This document shows positions 1-9,182 of a stretch of DNA of 64,000 nucleotides, one piece after another. A program made the translations under genes and the position numbers. The first letter of the stretch is position 1, and the number at the start of each line of letters is the position of its first letter. The stretch comes from Lacrimispora amygdalina (GTDB taxonomy: Bacteria; Bacillota; Clostridia; Lachnospirales; Lachnospiraceae). The stretch spans positions 248,001 through 312,000 of the forward strand of contig NZ_OAOF01000002.1 in the NCBI RefSeq assembly GCF_900205965.1. The letters are read 5' to 3'. The notes below the pieces were generated by a model, which saw nothing but the letters and a program-made list of their open reading frames with translations, did no database searches and was not told the DNA's origin.

Positions 1-1048
1 TGTTATCCGAGCATCCATGTATGACCCTGCCATACCCCAGGCTGTCAAATAATCCTTCAAACTTTCGGCTGTAAGAAAATGGGACACAGGCTACGTTTGC
101 AGAAAATGCCCCGATTGCTGCATGCATGCGTGCAGCAATAAAACCATCCATGCATGCAATATGAGACTTTACTTCCATAGGTGTGGTAAAATCATCGATC
201 ACCTCCAAAGCCGGAAATTCCTTTTTTAATGCATGTACTGCAATCAGATCATTATCCACATTTTGTGTTTGATAAGAAAGAACATGGGGAATTAGAAAAA
301 CCTTATATTTTTTCAGGAGACTCTTTATAACTTCCCTGCAGTATCTTTGATAATCAACGGTGAGTCCAAATTGATTGTCTCCGGTGTAACCTCCATTCCA
401 AAGCAGACCGGAGGGATTGAATCCAATGCTTACAATATTATTGCTATGTTCCCTTTTTGTATAGGGCAGAGCAAATGCCACATCAGTAGTCAGGACCGGT
501 TTTCTGCCGCTTATTTTAAATGTATAGTCTGCTGATAACTGGTCACGGGCATAGACCTCTTTGCAGCCACTAATGACCTTTACAGCCATATCCCTGACAT
601 CTTTATCCTTGAAAGGTCCGATTGTCTGGCTTCCAAGCACAAGTGGAATTCCCATATCAATGATTTTCTGTTTTAAAGCAGTGCGTACAAAAAAACGCCT
701 GCGTCCATAGATATCTGTAAAACTGTCTCCCGCTGTAAAATCAAAAACAACATTGCATGTCTTTATTTCAGATGAAATCATATATTTTCCGCAAACCATT
801 TTATAGAAACAAAATCCAATATTTAAATTCTTATAGGTATACTTTGGCAGAAATTCCCTCATACATATTTCGTAATTTCCTTTTGCTTTTAGAAATTTCT
901 TTGCCGGAAACGTTGTTATTATTGTTATTTCTATTCTGTCTTTCTGCCTTTTTGCAATCTCATCAATTAGATTTAAAAAAGCATAGGAAAGAGCTTCACA
1001 GCCCTTATTGCCTGCATGAAACAGCAAACCTGTTATTCCAATTTTCAT
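1..1048 (-). CDS. Polysaccharide pyruvyl transferase family protein (3' end cut by window)
   Basis: This reading frame starts at 1048 and runs off the window start without a stop, so about 349 residues are visible. It opens with MKIGITGLLFHAGNKGCEAL, the N-terminal pattern of the WcaK/CsaB-like pyruvyl transferase family, which adds ketal-linked pyruvate to sugars in surface polymers. Further marks are an SQTIGPF motif, a VYARD(Q) motif and a late FIAARMHAAIGAF segment, the usual C-terminal nucleotide/PEP-binding part. It is the third such gene in this operon and follows the flippase gene. The acceptor sugar cannot be told from sequence. Confidence 0.8.
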   Translation of the reverse strand, partial: MKIGITGLLFHAGNKGCEALSYAFLNLIDEIAKRQKDRIEITIITTFPAKKFLKAKGNYEICMREFLPKYTYKNLNIGFCFYKMVCGKYMISSEIKTCNVVFDFTAGDSFTDIYGRRRFFVRTALKQKIIDMGIPLVLGSQTIGPFKDKDVRDMAVKVISGCKEVYARDQLSADYTFKISGRKPVLTTDVAFALPYTKREHSNNIVSIGFNPSGLLWNGGYTGDNQFGLTVDYQRYCREVIKSLLKKYKVFLIPHVLSYQTQNVDNDLIAVHALKKEFPALEVIDDFTTPMEVKSHIACMDGFIAARMHAAIGAFSANVACVPFSYSRKFEGLFDSLGYGRVIHGCSDN

Positions 1049-1072
1049 ATGTACTACTCCCCGGCCTTTCGC

Positions 1073-2503
1073 TTATTTTTTTAACATCTTAACGATGTCT
1101 TTTCTTTTTATTACCATGATTACTGCAAGTGCTGCGATCAGACTGTAACGGATCATCGTGTATCTGTAAATTTCTGAGATAATTACGGAAATCAGAACCA
1201 CAAAACAGGACAAACCTAAAATCCTCTTATTATCATAGACATGATGAAAACCTAAACGTCTGATACAGCAATAATGAAAAAATGCCAGCAGCCCATAGCA
1301 TACCAGTGTTGTATATCCTGCAGCAAAAAATCCGAATTCTGGAATAAATATATAATTCAAAACTAAATTTAAAACTGCAACTGAGCATGTGGCTGCCATT
1401 ACTGTTTTAGTTTTTTTCAAATACAATTCCAGCCTCATGTATAAAGAATAACAGGCTGTAAAAAATACTCCTGCTGCCACCGATGGAATTACATAAATTC
1501 CGCTGTGATAACTTTCAGGCGCTAAAATGCAGATAATTTCAGGTGCAAACAAAGTACATAATATGGTAAGTCCTGAAAAAAACAAAAGTACCTGATTGCC
1601 TCTGGCTTTTATTGACTGATAATTTTTCCGTTCCATCTGCTGATAGATCCATGGAGCATACGATGCATCTACCGCATTCCAGAAAATCAGCATGATACCT
1701 GCCACTGTATAAGCAACATTGTAAACTGCGGTTGCGCTTGTATTAATCAATTTGCTGATCATGATCCGGTCCGAGCTTGAAAGAACATACATGGACAAAT
1801 AATGGGGGATCAGCGGAAGATTAAATTTCAATGCATATTTCCAATAAGCAAATTTTATCTTCCCCTTTGCTTTTATTATTATGGAAATGAAAAAGATAAC
1901 TCCAATAACAATGGACACAGATTCAGCTGCCATTACTTTTGTTACGGCCTTATTCTGATCGGATGCCATCAGTACGCAAATGACTGATAAAACGAATGAA
2001 AGTAAGGATGCCACTATGGTAACAGCCGTAATTCCTTTATATTGATACTCAAACCGCTGTTTTCCCATCCAGTAATTATAAGCCGGGGTGAAAATAAAGT
2101 ACAAAAGCATTAATGCCATAAGGCTGACAGGCATATCAAACAGAGGATTTAACCACCTGTAAAACAAAAAATAAACACCCATACATAGAAACGTACATAG
2201 ATTAGCCAGGCACAGGATGGAATACGTAAACGATTCCCTGTCTTTTTTAAAGTCTATCATTCCATTATTAAAAACACCGCTGGCCATATTTAACGTTGCA
2301 ATAATATAAAGCACGCTCTGCCAGGAAGTAAACGTTGAGATAATACCATATTCCGATGAGGACATGATTCTGGTAAAAACAGGTCCGCTGATCATGCTCA
2401 GGCCTTTTTGAAAAAATTTCGCAAATATCATTGCCATGGAAGATTTCGCAACCGGAGACATAGCATTCCATTTTTTTCTATATTTCATTAGATAATTCAT
2501 CAT
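1073..2503 (-). CDS. Wzx-type polysaccharide flippase (MOP superfamily)
   Basis: The product is a 476-residue, almost wholly hydrophobic protein with about 12-14 predicted membrane segments. It begins with the KSSMAMIFAKFFQKGLSMIS-like segment and SSEYGIIST region typical of RfbX/Wzx exporters. These proteins move undecaprenyl-linked repeat units across the cytoplasmic membrane. The start overlaps the preceding Wzy-like gene by 26 bases; a GAGGAG lies just upstream. Its place next to the polymerase and behind the glycosyltransferases fits a Wzx/Wzy-dependent pathway. Confidence 0.87.
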   Translation of the reverse strand: MMNYLMKYRKKWNAMSPVAKSSMAMIFAKFFQKGLSMISGPVFTRIMSSSEYGIISTFTSWQSVLYIIATLNMASGVFNNGMIDFKKDRESFTYSILCLANLCTFLCMGVYFLFYRWLNPLFDMPVSLMALMLLYFIFTPAYNYWMGKQRFEYQYKGITAVTIVASLLSFVLSVICVLMASDQNKAVTKVMAAESVSIVIGVIFFISIIIKAKGKIKFAYWKYALKFNLPLIPHYLSMYVLSSSDRIMISKLINTSATAVYNVAYTVAGIMLIFWNAVDASYAPWIYQQMERKNYQSIKARGNQVLLFFSGLTILCTLFAPEIICILAPESYHSGIYVIPSVAAGVFFTACYSLYMRLELYLKKTKTVMAATCSVAVLNLVLNYIFIPEFGFFAAGYTTLVCYGLLAFFHYCCIRRLGFHHVYDNKRILGLSCFVVLISVIISEIYRYTMIRYSLIAALAVIMVIKRKDIVKMLKK

Positions 2504-3791
2504 TTACAGGTTCTCCTCGTTTTATAAGCTGACAATGGACAAAAAATAATGATAATATAAGAAACAACATCCGAAAATCATCTGATGCAGCAAAAGACAG
2601 ACCGCTTATAAAGTAAACAAAAACTGTAGTCAATATCATGAAACCAAATGTACATTTCCCCCCTCTCCCAGTCAGGTCATTTTCCATGTTTCTCCACAGT
2701 TTTAAGATAATACTGATTAACATAAGTATATAACTGATTAAACCTGCCAAACCATACCGGTATAGATGTACCAGATATTGGTTTTCAATAGAAGTCTTAA
2801 TCATGCGTTTCCCGGTTAAAGTCATGAAGGTATATTCGAACGGGCAATTCGGACCTAAACCAAATAAAATTTTGTCTTTCACTGCATCAAATATCCAGGT
2901 GTATAATAAAAACCTCTGCCCGATCCCATTTGCATTGGAACCAAAGGAATCGGAAATTTCATTCGCAGTTTCATAATCATACAATGCAACAAACATGGAT
3001 ATAAACTGATTTAAAAAATTATATATAACCGGGATATGAACCACCAGAAGTACAGCCGCTGCTGCTGTAATAACCTGCATAAAATGTTTTTTTATATATT
3101 GGACCATTCCTGATTTCAACAGCCAGACAAATTGCAGGAAGAATGTACATAAAATAATTGATCTGGTCAGCGTTGCAAGTATATTTAAGAATACTAATCC
3201 GTATATAACCCCATATCTTTTTTTGCGAACCTCTTCCTGCTGCATTTTCCACACAACAACAGGTAAACACAGCATCAGAAATGCACCATTATTTGTAAAA
3301 TTTGTACTGGAACCATAGCTTCTGTATAATCCAAATCTGTATCTTTGATATCCGGCAGAATGCACCAGATCCCATATATTAAATCCTGTTAAACACTCAA
3401 TAACTCCCAGAGCTGCGTATATCCCTAAAAAAGCCAGAAATACATTGATAAACCGATTGATATCCTGTTCTTTCTGCAATAAATTATATATAATAATCAA
3501 AACCAGGCACGTGTCAATGATATAACCAATGCCTGTAGAAAATTGCAGGTGTATAAACGAAATAATCCCGGTAATTACAAAGTAAATAATCATGGGAATG
3601 TCAATGATCGTATTGGATATGGATAGTTTGCCTTTTCTAAGTATGAGACAGAGAACTAAGACAAATAGAATAATGATCCGGTAACTAAATGCACCGAAAA
3701 AATATAACCGCCTCGGCAGAAACATTACTAAAAATGCAAATATATCGATGGTGAAATTTTTTAATAAAATTTTATTGCCCATTATAGCCAT
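2478..3791 (-). CDS. Wzy-type O-antigen/polysaccharide polymerase
   Basis: A polytopic protein of about 437 residues with roughly ten hydrophobic segments and a large loop after the middle containing FGSNANGIGQR and FGLGPNCPFEYTF, as in the Wzy_C (O-antigen ligase/polymerase) family. Wzy joins lipid-linked repeat units outside the membrane. I chose the ATG at 3791 (MAIMGNK) because AGGAAA lies at a good distance upstream. An in-frame ATG at 3812 would overlap the upstream glycosyltransferase further, and a third ATG lies at 3782. Sequence divergence is normal for this family, so the call rests on topology and operon position. Confidence 0.78.
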   Translation of the reverse strand: MAIMGNKILLKNFTIDIFAFLVMFLPRRLYFFGAFSYRIIILFVLVLCLILRKGKLSISNTIIDIPMIIYFVITGIISFIHLQFSTGIGYIIDTCLVLIIIYNLLQKEQDINRFINVFLAFLGIYAALGVIECLTGFNIWDLVHSAGYQRYRFGLYRSYGSSTNFTNNGAFLMLCLPVVVWKMQQEEVRKKRYGVIYGLVFLNILATLTRSIILCTFFLQFVWLLKSGMVQYIKKHFMQVITAAAAVLLVVHIPVIYNFLNQFISMFVALYDYETANEISDSFGSNANGIGQRFLLYTWIFDAVKDKILFGLGPNCPFEYTFMTLTGKRMIKTSIENQYLVHLYRYGLAGLISYILMLISIILKLWRNMENDLTGRGGKCTFGFMILTTVFVYFISGLSFAASDDFRMLFLILSLFFVHCQLIKRGEPVNDELSNEI

Positions 3792-4668
3792 TACAATTTT
3801 CCTTTTCTTCATATGTAGTTAAAATCTTCAAATAGCTTTTCAGGGAATTGATACAATTTTTATACACAAACCCATTCTTTTTGTGGCTGCTTTTCTGTAC
3901 TGAATCCGTGGCAGCATCTTCTTTGTGATATACAGTGATTTCAGGACAATAGATGGATTTCATATTATTTTTCATTAAATGCAGGAAAAGAATATCTTCT
4001 TCCATATATAGAAACGTGCTGGGATCCAGCCCCTCAAACCTTAAACTGTAATTTTCTGAAAAAACCATAAAGCAGCCGTGAATCCCCACATTTTCATGAG
4101 AAACCAGCCGTTCCTCCACAGAAAACTGCGGTATATGCTTATGGAATCTGGACATCAGCCACCGGTAGTGCTTATCAAGACCGAAGAAGTTTAACCGCAG
4201 CAGACGGTAATATCTCCGGACCGCCCGCCTGGCAGTCTGTGCCGACAGTATCTCCTTACGCAAAGGGGAAGAACAGATGCTGCCTTCACCCGTTATAATC
4301 ATAGGTCCCAGAACGGCATAATCGGTTTCCTCATATTTCTTTTTTAACTTTTTATAGATCCATCTCTCAATTAGAAGAACATCATTATTCATTAAAACAA
4401 GAAATTCAGGATGGAAGTGTTGGTTTGCGTAAGAAAATCCTATATTGTTGCCCCGTGCAAATCCAACATTAACATCACTGTGAAGCAAAATAATATCAGT
4501 ATCTTTTCCAAGAATCACATTTAATTCCCGAAAGGAATCGTCCGGGGAACAATTATCAACAATAATTATTTTATAATTCCCCGTATCAATATACCTGCGT
4601 ATGGATGCCACACAGCTGATTGTCATATCGATTGCAGTATAGTGAAGAATCACAAAAACAATATCCAT
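3772..4668 (-). CDS. Family 2 glycosyltransferase
   Basis: A 298-residue GT-A fold protein. The N-terminus MDIVFVILHYTAIDMTISC, the IIIVDNCSPDDS nucleotide-binding stretch, the NVGFARGNNIGF motif and the MNNDVLL (DxD-equivalent) segment are those of GT2 rhamnosyl/galactosyltransferase-like enzymes. It probably adds one sugar to the lipid-linked repeat unit at the cytoplasmic face. It lies in the polysaccharide operon, 8 bases after the preceding GT4 gene, and its end overlaps the start of the polymerase gene. Donor and acceptor are unknown. Confidence 0.85.
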   Translation of the reverse strand: MDIVFVILHYTAIDMTISCVASIRRYIDTGNYKIIIVDNCSPDDSFRELNVILGKDTDIILLHSDVNVGFARGNNIGFSYANQHFHPEFLVLMNNDVLLIERWIYKKLKKKYEETDYAVLGPMIITGEGSICSSPLRKEILSAQTARRAVRRYYRLLRLNFFGLDKHYRWLMSRFHKHIPQFSVEERLVSHENVGIHGCFMVFSENYSLRFEGLDPSTFLYMEEDILFLHLMKNNMKSIYCPEITVYHKEDAATDSVQKSSHKKNGFVYKNCINSLKSYLKILTTYEEKENCNGYNGQ

Positions 4669-4676
4669 TAATTATC

Positions 4677-5882
4677 TCACCGCCTTAAAATCTCATGATA
4701 TACCTGTTCAAATTTATCTATCTGCCGGTCTATATTATATATATCAATGGTCTGCAGTATGGAATTAAAATACTTTTTATAACGGCTGCGTTCTGCCATA
4801 TGATCCATTAATCCTGCCAATTGAACGGCATTACCAGCTTCGTAAGTTTCTCCGCCATGTGTATTTTCTATAATCTCAGGCATTCCGCCGCATCGGCCCG
4901 CAATCACCGGCAAACCGTATTTATTTCCCTCTATCAGTACCCGGCCAAACGGCTCCGGCCATACAGATGGAACAATCAGGACATCGCTTTCTTTATATTT
5001 TTCCGCAAGCCTTTCATTGTCAAGCTTCCCGCAGAATACAATGCGGGGATTTTGAGCAGCACATTTTTTCACATATTCCTCCATTTCCCCATTTCCGCAG
5101 ATAAAGAGCTCACAATCTTTGTACTGCATGCTTTCAAAAGCGCGGATCATATGTTCAATGCCTTTAAAATACACAAGACGTCCTGCATACATAAACTTAA
5201 TGTGCGCTGATGTACGGTTTCGCTTTTCTTTCATAATTGCTTCTGTCTCATTGTGATTTATGGCCACACTGTTAAAAATGCATTTCTTTACTCCAGCACG
5301 TTTAAAACAGCCGGCTGCAAGAGAGGTATCAAGGGTATATCTGGAAGGAGCGGTAACACAGGAAACAAATTCTGTAAAGGTACGCATATAGATCCTGTGT
5401 ATCAGCCGTATGAAAGGATTAGCTTTATGCCCGTACTGAACAGGAGATACAACTGCGATGTCCCTGATGGTATGAACAATGGGAATTTTATTTTCATATG
5501 CAGCTTTCCAGATCAGGTACGACATCCCATAAATGGTATTGGTATGAACAATATCCGGTTTAAATTCATTGCAGACAAATTCAAAATCTCTCCTGCACTT
5601 CACATTGCAATAGCAGAGTAACTTTTGATGAATTTTTTCAAATTTACCGACATTTTTTTTATCATAGCTAAACCGGTATAAATTAAAATCATTGGCTGTA
5701 AACCGGTATATTTTAACACCATGATGCATAGCTGTTTCAATATTCCCATCTCGTGAATCCACGCTGTAAATTCCAACCTCATGCCCTTTTTTTACAAGCC
5801 CCTCCGCCAGTAATTTAACGCTTTGCTCTGCCCCGCCCTGCATATTAGGATAATAAAATGTATTTACAATCAGAATCCTCAT
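4677..5882 (-). CDS. Family 4 glycosyltransferase
   Basis: A 401-residue GT-B enzyme. The N-terminal domain starts MRILIVNTFYYPNMQGGAEQ, with the glycine-rich loop of GT4 enzymes. The C-terminal donor-binding domain has KFMYAGRLVYFKGIEHM and the conserved E-x7-E stretch PSVWPEPFGRVLIEGNKYGLP. It is a retaining sugar transferase for repeat-unit assembly. The start ATG overlaps the TGA of the FrhB-like gene by four bases, which suggests translational coupling. Confidence 0.86.
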   Translation of the reverse strand: MRILIVNTFYYPNMQGGAEQSVKLLAEGLVKKGHEVGIYSVDSRDGNIETAMHHGVKIYRFTANDFNLYRFSYDKKNVGKFEKIHQKLLCYCNVKCRRDFEFVCNEFKPDIVHTNTIYGMSYLIWKAAYENKIPIVHTIRDIAVVSPVQYGHKANPFIRLIHRIYMRTFTEFVSCVTAPSRYTLDTSLAAGCFKRAGVKKCIFNSVAINHNETEAIMKEKRNRTSAHIKFMYAGRLVYFKGIEHMIRAFESMQYKDCELFICGNGEMEEYVKKCAAQNPRIVFCGKLDNERLAEKYKESDVLIVPSVWPEPFGRVLIEGNKYGLPVIAGRCGGMPEIIENTHGGETYEAGNAVQLAGLMDHMAERSRYKKYFNSILQTIDIYNIDRQIDKFEQVYHEILRR

Positions 5883-6916
5883 CGTACGTTCCTGTCCCTT
5901 CGTTTCTTTCGATACAAATGTATGAAAGGAGTCTTTCTTACAACCTTTTTGATCAGAAAAACCACTTTATATTTCATTCCATAATTTATATACTTCTTTA
6001 TGATGGCTTCAAAACCAATCTGATCGTAATCGTTCCAGAATTCATCATAGAGCTGCGGTTTTTCTGTCTGCCTGCTGAGATTATGCTGGTATTTCCTGTA
6101 ATCCTGGCTTTTCACCTCTTCCAATAACATTTCCTGGTTCGTACGAACCATATCTGATAAGCCCTTTACTAATTCCATCCCTTTTTCTGTATTGACCAAT
6201 ATAAGAGAAACGCCGTGTTTCCATGGTATTGCAGTGTTCATGGTTTCAATTCCCCAGAAATCCCCCAAAGTAATGTCACCTGGTCTGTCCATGTTAGAAA
6301 AAGGACAGGAAAAGCAGGCTTTAGCCGTGATATAACCGGTCATATGCAGACGGGAGAATACAGACAGTAAAGCCGTATTCTTTAATACCACCCCATTGTC
6401 AAAACATGCACGGGCCGGGTATGCCTTCCAGCCCTCCGGCTTATAACGAAAGGAATATTCTTTTAGTCCTGCATGAACCTTTTTTTCCATCCAGTCTTTA
6501 TAATCGTCCCATACACGGGTTTTGGGTGTTCCATGACAAATCAAATCAACCGTAAAAAGCTGGTCTTTTGTAATTCCTTCCCTGTCAATATACTTTTTAA
6601 GCGCCGCAACCTGGCACGGAGTGCCGGAAAACAATACAAAACAGCCATTTTTCAATTGACTGGCAATCTCAGAGTAACAATTTTTACAGTCACTTTTCAC
6701 ATATTTAGAGCCTTGAAAAATACTGCATTCTTCTGCAGATGCAACACTCGTGTGCCGCACTTTCATACTGCCTGTCAGTTCAGCGCCGTAAATATATTTT
6801 TTACAGTTCTTATGTAATTCCTCAAACGCATGGCACAGCCCTATAAATGCACCGCCGGAAGTACTTCTCATCACTTGTGCATCTGTATTTTTAAATGCAT
6901 ATACCTGTTTTTTCAT
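5879..6916 (-). CDS. FrhB-like (coenzyme F420 hydrogenase beta C-terminal domain) protein lacking the ferredoxin part
   Basis: 345 residues matching the C-terminal part of the larger paralogue at 9183-10340. Shared landmarks are STSGGAF, FQGSKYVKSD, LFSGTPCQVAAL, DLICHGTP, a cysteine pair in the KACFSCPFSNMDRPGDIT region and LGDFWGIE. The two [4Fe-4S] ferredoxin motifs of the paralogue are missing. Only 16 bases separate this start from the upstream gene, so they were not lost by a simple upstream frameshift. Proteins of this family recur beside pyruvyl transferases in polysaccharide loci; their reaction is not settled. The upstream ribosome site is weak. Confidence 0.8.
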   Translation of the reverse strand: MKKQVYAFKNTDAQVMRSTSGGAFIGLCHAFEELHKNCKKYIYGAELTGSMKVRHTSVASAEECSIFQGSKYVKSDCKNCYSEIASQLKNGCFVLFSGTPCQVAALKKYIDREGITKDQLFTVDLICHGTPKTRVWDDYKDWMEKKVHAGLKEYSFRYKPEGWKAYPARACFDNGVVLKNTALLSVFSRLHMTGYITAKACFSCPFSNMDRPGDITLGDFWGIETMNTAIPWKHGVSLILVNTEKGMELVKGLSDMVRTNQEMLLEEVKSQDYRKYQHNLSRQTEKPQLYDEFWNDYDQIGFEAIIKKYINYGMKYKVVFLIKKVVRKTPFIHLYRKKRRDRNVR

Positions 6917-6932
6917 CAGTCACCACCAGCAA

Positions 6933-8063
6933 TCATGCCATTCCTAACGCCTTTTTCAAATAATCTTTTGATTTCATTCTATTTTCCATGATAATATCGT
7001 CCACCATGTCCCAGTCTATGGCTCCCTTACTTAATATCTCTCTCACTGTCCCATTATCTTCAAGCATTCTTGATGATATATGAAGCATATTCTGCAAATC
7101 GGTTAACCGGTTCATCTGGTGTGCACCGATTTTTGGAAACAGATAAAATTTTCTGTGATACAGACAGCTGAAAATCATACAGTGGAATGAATCTGTAAAT
7201 ACAGCATCCGCATACCGGATCACACTGATAAAGTCAGAAGGGGACGCATCCCAGTATTTTATATCACCAAATTTTCTATCATATCGATTGATATGTTCAT
7301 GATCCAGAAAAGGCATTGTTACTATTTTCAAATTGATAAAACGAGCATACATTTCGATTAATTTTCGCTGCTGCTTTGTTCCTCTTAATAAATAGACAAA
7401 AATATACCTCTCTTTAAAACGCCTGGGCGGACAGAGCTTATCCCAAACAGTGCGGTCCACCAGAAGCGTGGGATCTAAAACGGTTTCACAGTCTTTAGTT
7501 CCAAGAATGGAAGAGATCAAATTGCGTCCACTTTCCTCTCTGCAGGAGACTGCATGAAATGTATTTAAATTGTCTCTGATCATCTTTCTCTGTTCTTTTG
7601 TAACCTGGTCAATGCCGATGCTGGGTGCGTATGCAATTTTTAATTTTCCAGGCTTTACAAATGTCAGCCAGTAAATACTGTCTAAAGAAGTCAGTTCGGG
7701 ATTCCAGATCTGGTCACTGCCGCAGATAAACCCATCGTAACTATCATTAGCCGAATCAATAGAATTCACCTTATACCGCTTATTGGATATCTTAAGCTTC
7801 TCATCCACAAACTTCTGTAATTCCCGGTTACGGTCCCTTAACCTTTTTGTACCAAATTTCCACACAATCCTGTGAATCGTTTTTTTGATACCAAAGTTCT
7901 TGATTTTATGGTAAAAATTATCGATAGAGGCGACTTTCCCGCTATACTGGTTCAGAATTTCATAATCAATATTGTCGAATTCATTCATTACATGTTGCAG
8001 AGCATATGCCTGCAGTACAGAACCATAGTTGTTCCTCCACCAAGTTAAACCTGCTATTTTCAC
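6933..8063 (-). CDS. Polysaccharide pyruvyl transferase family protein
   Basis: About 376 residues. I place the start at the GTG at 8063 because AAGGAGG sits five bases upstream and translation then begins MKIAGLTWWRNNYGSVLQAY, the same N-terminus as the paralogue at 10333. An ATG at 8087 lies upstream but would overlap the preceding gene. Family marks are GFICGSDQIWN, SCREESG, LDPTLL and the late DAVFTDSFHCMIF stretch. It probably pyruvylates a sugar of the repeat unit. It lies between a GT4 gene and an FrhB-like gene. Confidence 0.85.
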   Translation of the reverse strand: MKIAGLTWWRNNYGSVLQAYALQHVMNEFDNIDYEILNQYSGKVASIDNFYHKIKNFGIKKTIHRIVWKFGTKRLRDRNRELQKFVDEKLKISNKRYKVNSIDSANDSYDGFICGSDQIWNPELTSLDSIYWLTFVKPGKLKIAYAPSIGIDQVTKEQRKMIRDNLNTFHAVSCREESGRNLISSILGTKDCETVLDPTLLVDRTVWDKLCPPRRFKERYIFVYLLRGTKQQRKLIEMYARFINLKIVTMPFLDHEHINRYDRKFGDIKYWDASPSDFISVIRYADAVFTDSFHCMIFSCLYHRKFYLFPKIGAHQMNRLTDLQNMLHISSRMLEDNGTVREILSKGAIDWDMVDDIIMENRMKSKDYLKKALGMA

Positions 8064-8073
8064 GGCAACCTCC

Positions 8074-9168
8074 TTATGTTCCTGCATGTGAAATATCCAA
8101 ATAGATATGAACTAATTGTCTTATATTTTCATTTAAATCATAGGATTTTTGTTTTAACGTCTGTATGCAAAGCTCACTATCTCTGCATCTGTTTTGTTCT
8201 CTGTTTTTTATATCCTCAATTGCATGGCACCAGGGTGACATGTTTCCTAACGGCAGATACTTAATTAATCCCATATCTGCTTCCTTTGGCACCGCATCTG
8301 AAGCAATGCATGGCAGTCCCCCGGCCTGTGCCTCTAAAAGCACCATTCCCAGCCCTTCCCACTTAGAAGGAAAAACAAAGCAGTCCATGGCATCTAACAG
8401 ATTTTCCACATTCTTATGCTCGCCCAGCAGCATGACATGTTCCTCCAGTCCCAGATCTGAAATTAATTGTTCCAGATCTGGACGTAATGCTCCTTCTCCG
8501 ATGCAAATCAGCTTACTATCCGGCGCATGGTCATGAAATTTCTTAAAAACTCTCACGAGGTACTCATGATTTTTCTGTTCATTAATCCGGCCTATATGCC
8601 CGATTATAAATTGATTTTCCAACCCCAGCTCTTTTCTGTATAGATTTCTTTTTAACTCATCAAAACAAAACACTTCCGTATCAATGGCATTATTTAAAAC
8701 AGTATAAGATCTGCCTTTGTACAGCCAGTTCCCCGCTTCTTCACTGCAGGCAAGTCTGATTGTGCTTAATCTGTAAAACAACGGAAGCAGCAGACTGTTT
8801 AACAGAGGATTGCTGCAGGTTGTGTTATGACAATGCACAATCCGATTTTCAATCCCGCAGTTCTTTGCTAATACAAGTTCAGGCAGCATCATGGCACTGT
8901 TTCCATGAATATGAACGCAGTCAAAATGGCCGTTTTTTAAAAGCAGCTTCAATTGTTTAAAATATATCCTGGAATCAGCCCTTCTGCTGGCCAGCCTGTA
9001 ATAAACAAGACCGGCTTGTTTCATTTCTTCCTCCAGTTCGGGATGAAGATCAAATACCGCATATTGGATTTCCAGCCCCGGACTGTTGATCCGAAAGCAA
9101 TAATTTCGAATCACACAGGCAATACCCTGATAGGTAAATGGCGTTGTATTAATAACTAAAACCCGCAA
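8074..9168 (-). CDS. Family 4 glycosyltransferase
   Basis: A 364-residue GT-B glycosyltransferase. It begins MRVLVINTTPFTYQGIACVI, has FIIGHIGRINEQKNHEYLV at the start of the donor domain, and the E-x7-E motif in SKWEGLGMVLLEAQAGGLP. This arrangement is typical of capsule GT4 enzymes (EpsF/WcaL-like). It ends 11 bases before the GTG of the next pyruvyl transferase gene. The sugar specificity is unknown. Confidence 0.87.
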   Translation of the reverse strand: MRVLVINTTPFTYQGIACVIRNYCFRINSPGLEIQYAVFDLHPELEEEMKQAGLVYYRLASRRADSRIYFKQLKLLLKNGHFDCVHIHGNSAMMLPELVLAKNCGIENRIVHCHNTTCSNPLLNSLLLPLFYRLSTIRLACSEEAGNWLYKGRSYTVLNNAIDTEVFCFDELKRNLYRKELGLENQFIIGHIGRINEQKNHEYLVRVFKKFHDHAPDSKLICIGEGALRPDLEQLISDLGLEEHVMLLGEHKNVENLLDAMDCFVFPSKWEGLGMVLLEAQAGGLPCIASDAVPKEADMGLIKYLPLGNMSPWCHAIEDIKNREQNRCRDSELCIQTLKQKSYDLNENIRQLVHIYLDISHAGT

Positions 9169-9182
9169 ACAGAGCCCTCCTT

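Noticed and set aside
5879..6916. Frameshift or truncation removing the ferredoxin domain of the shorter FrhB-like protein
   Set aside because: Only 16 bases separate its start from the upstream gene and no ferredoxin codons are left in any frame, so it is a naturally short form.
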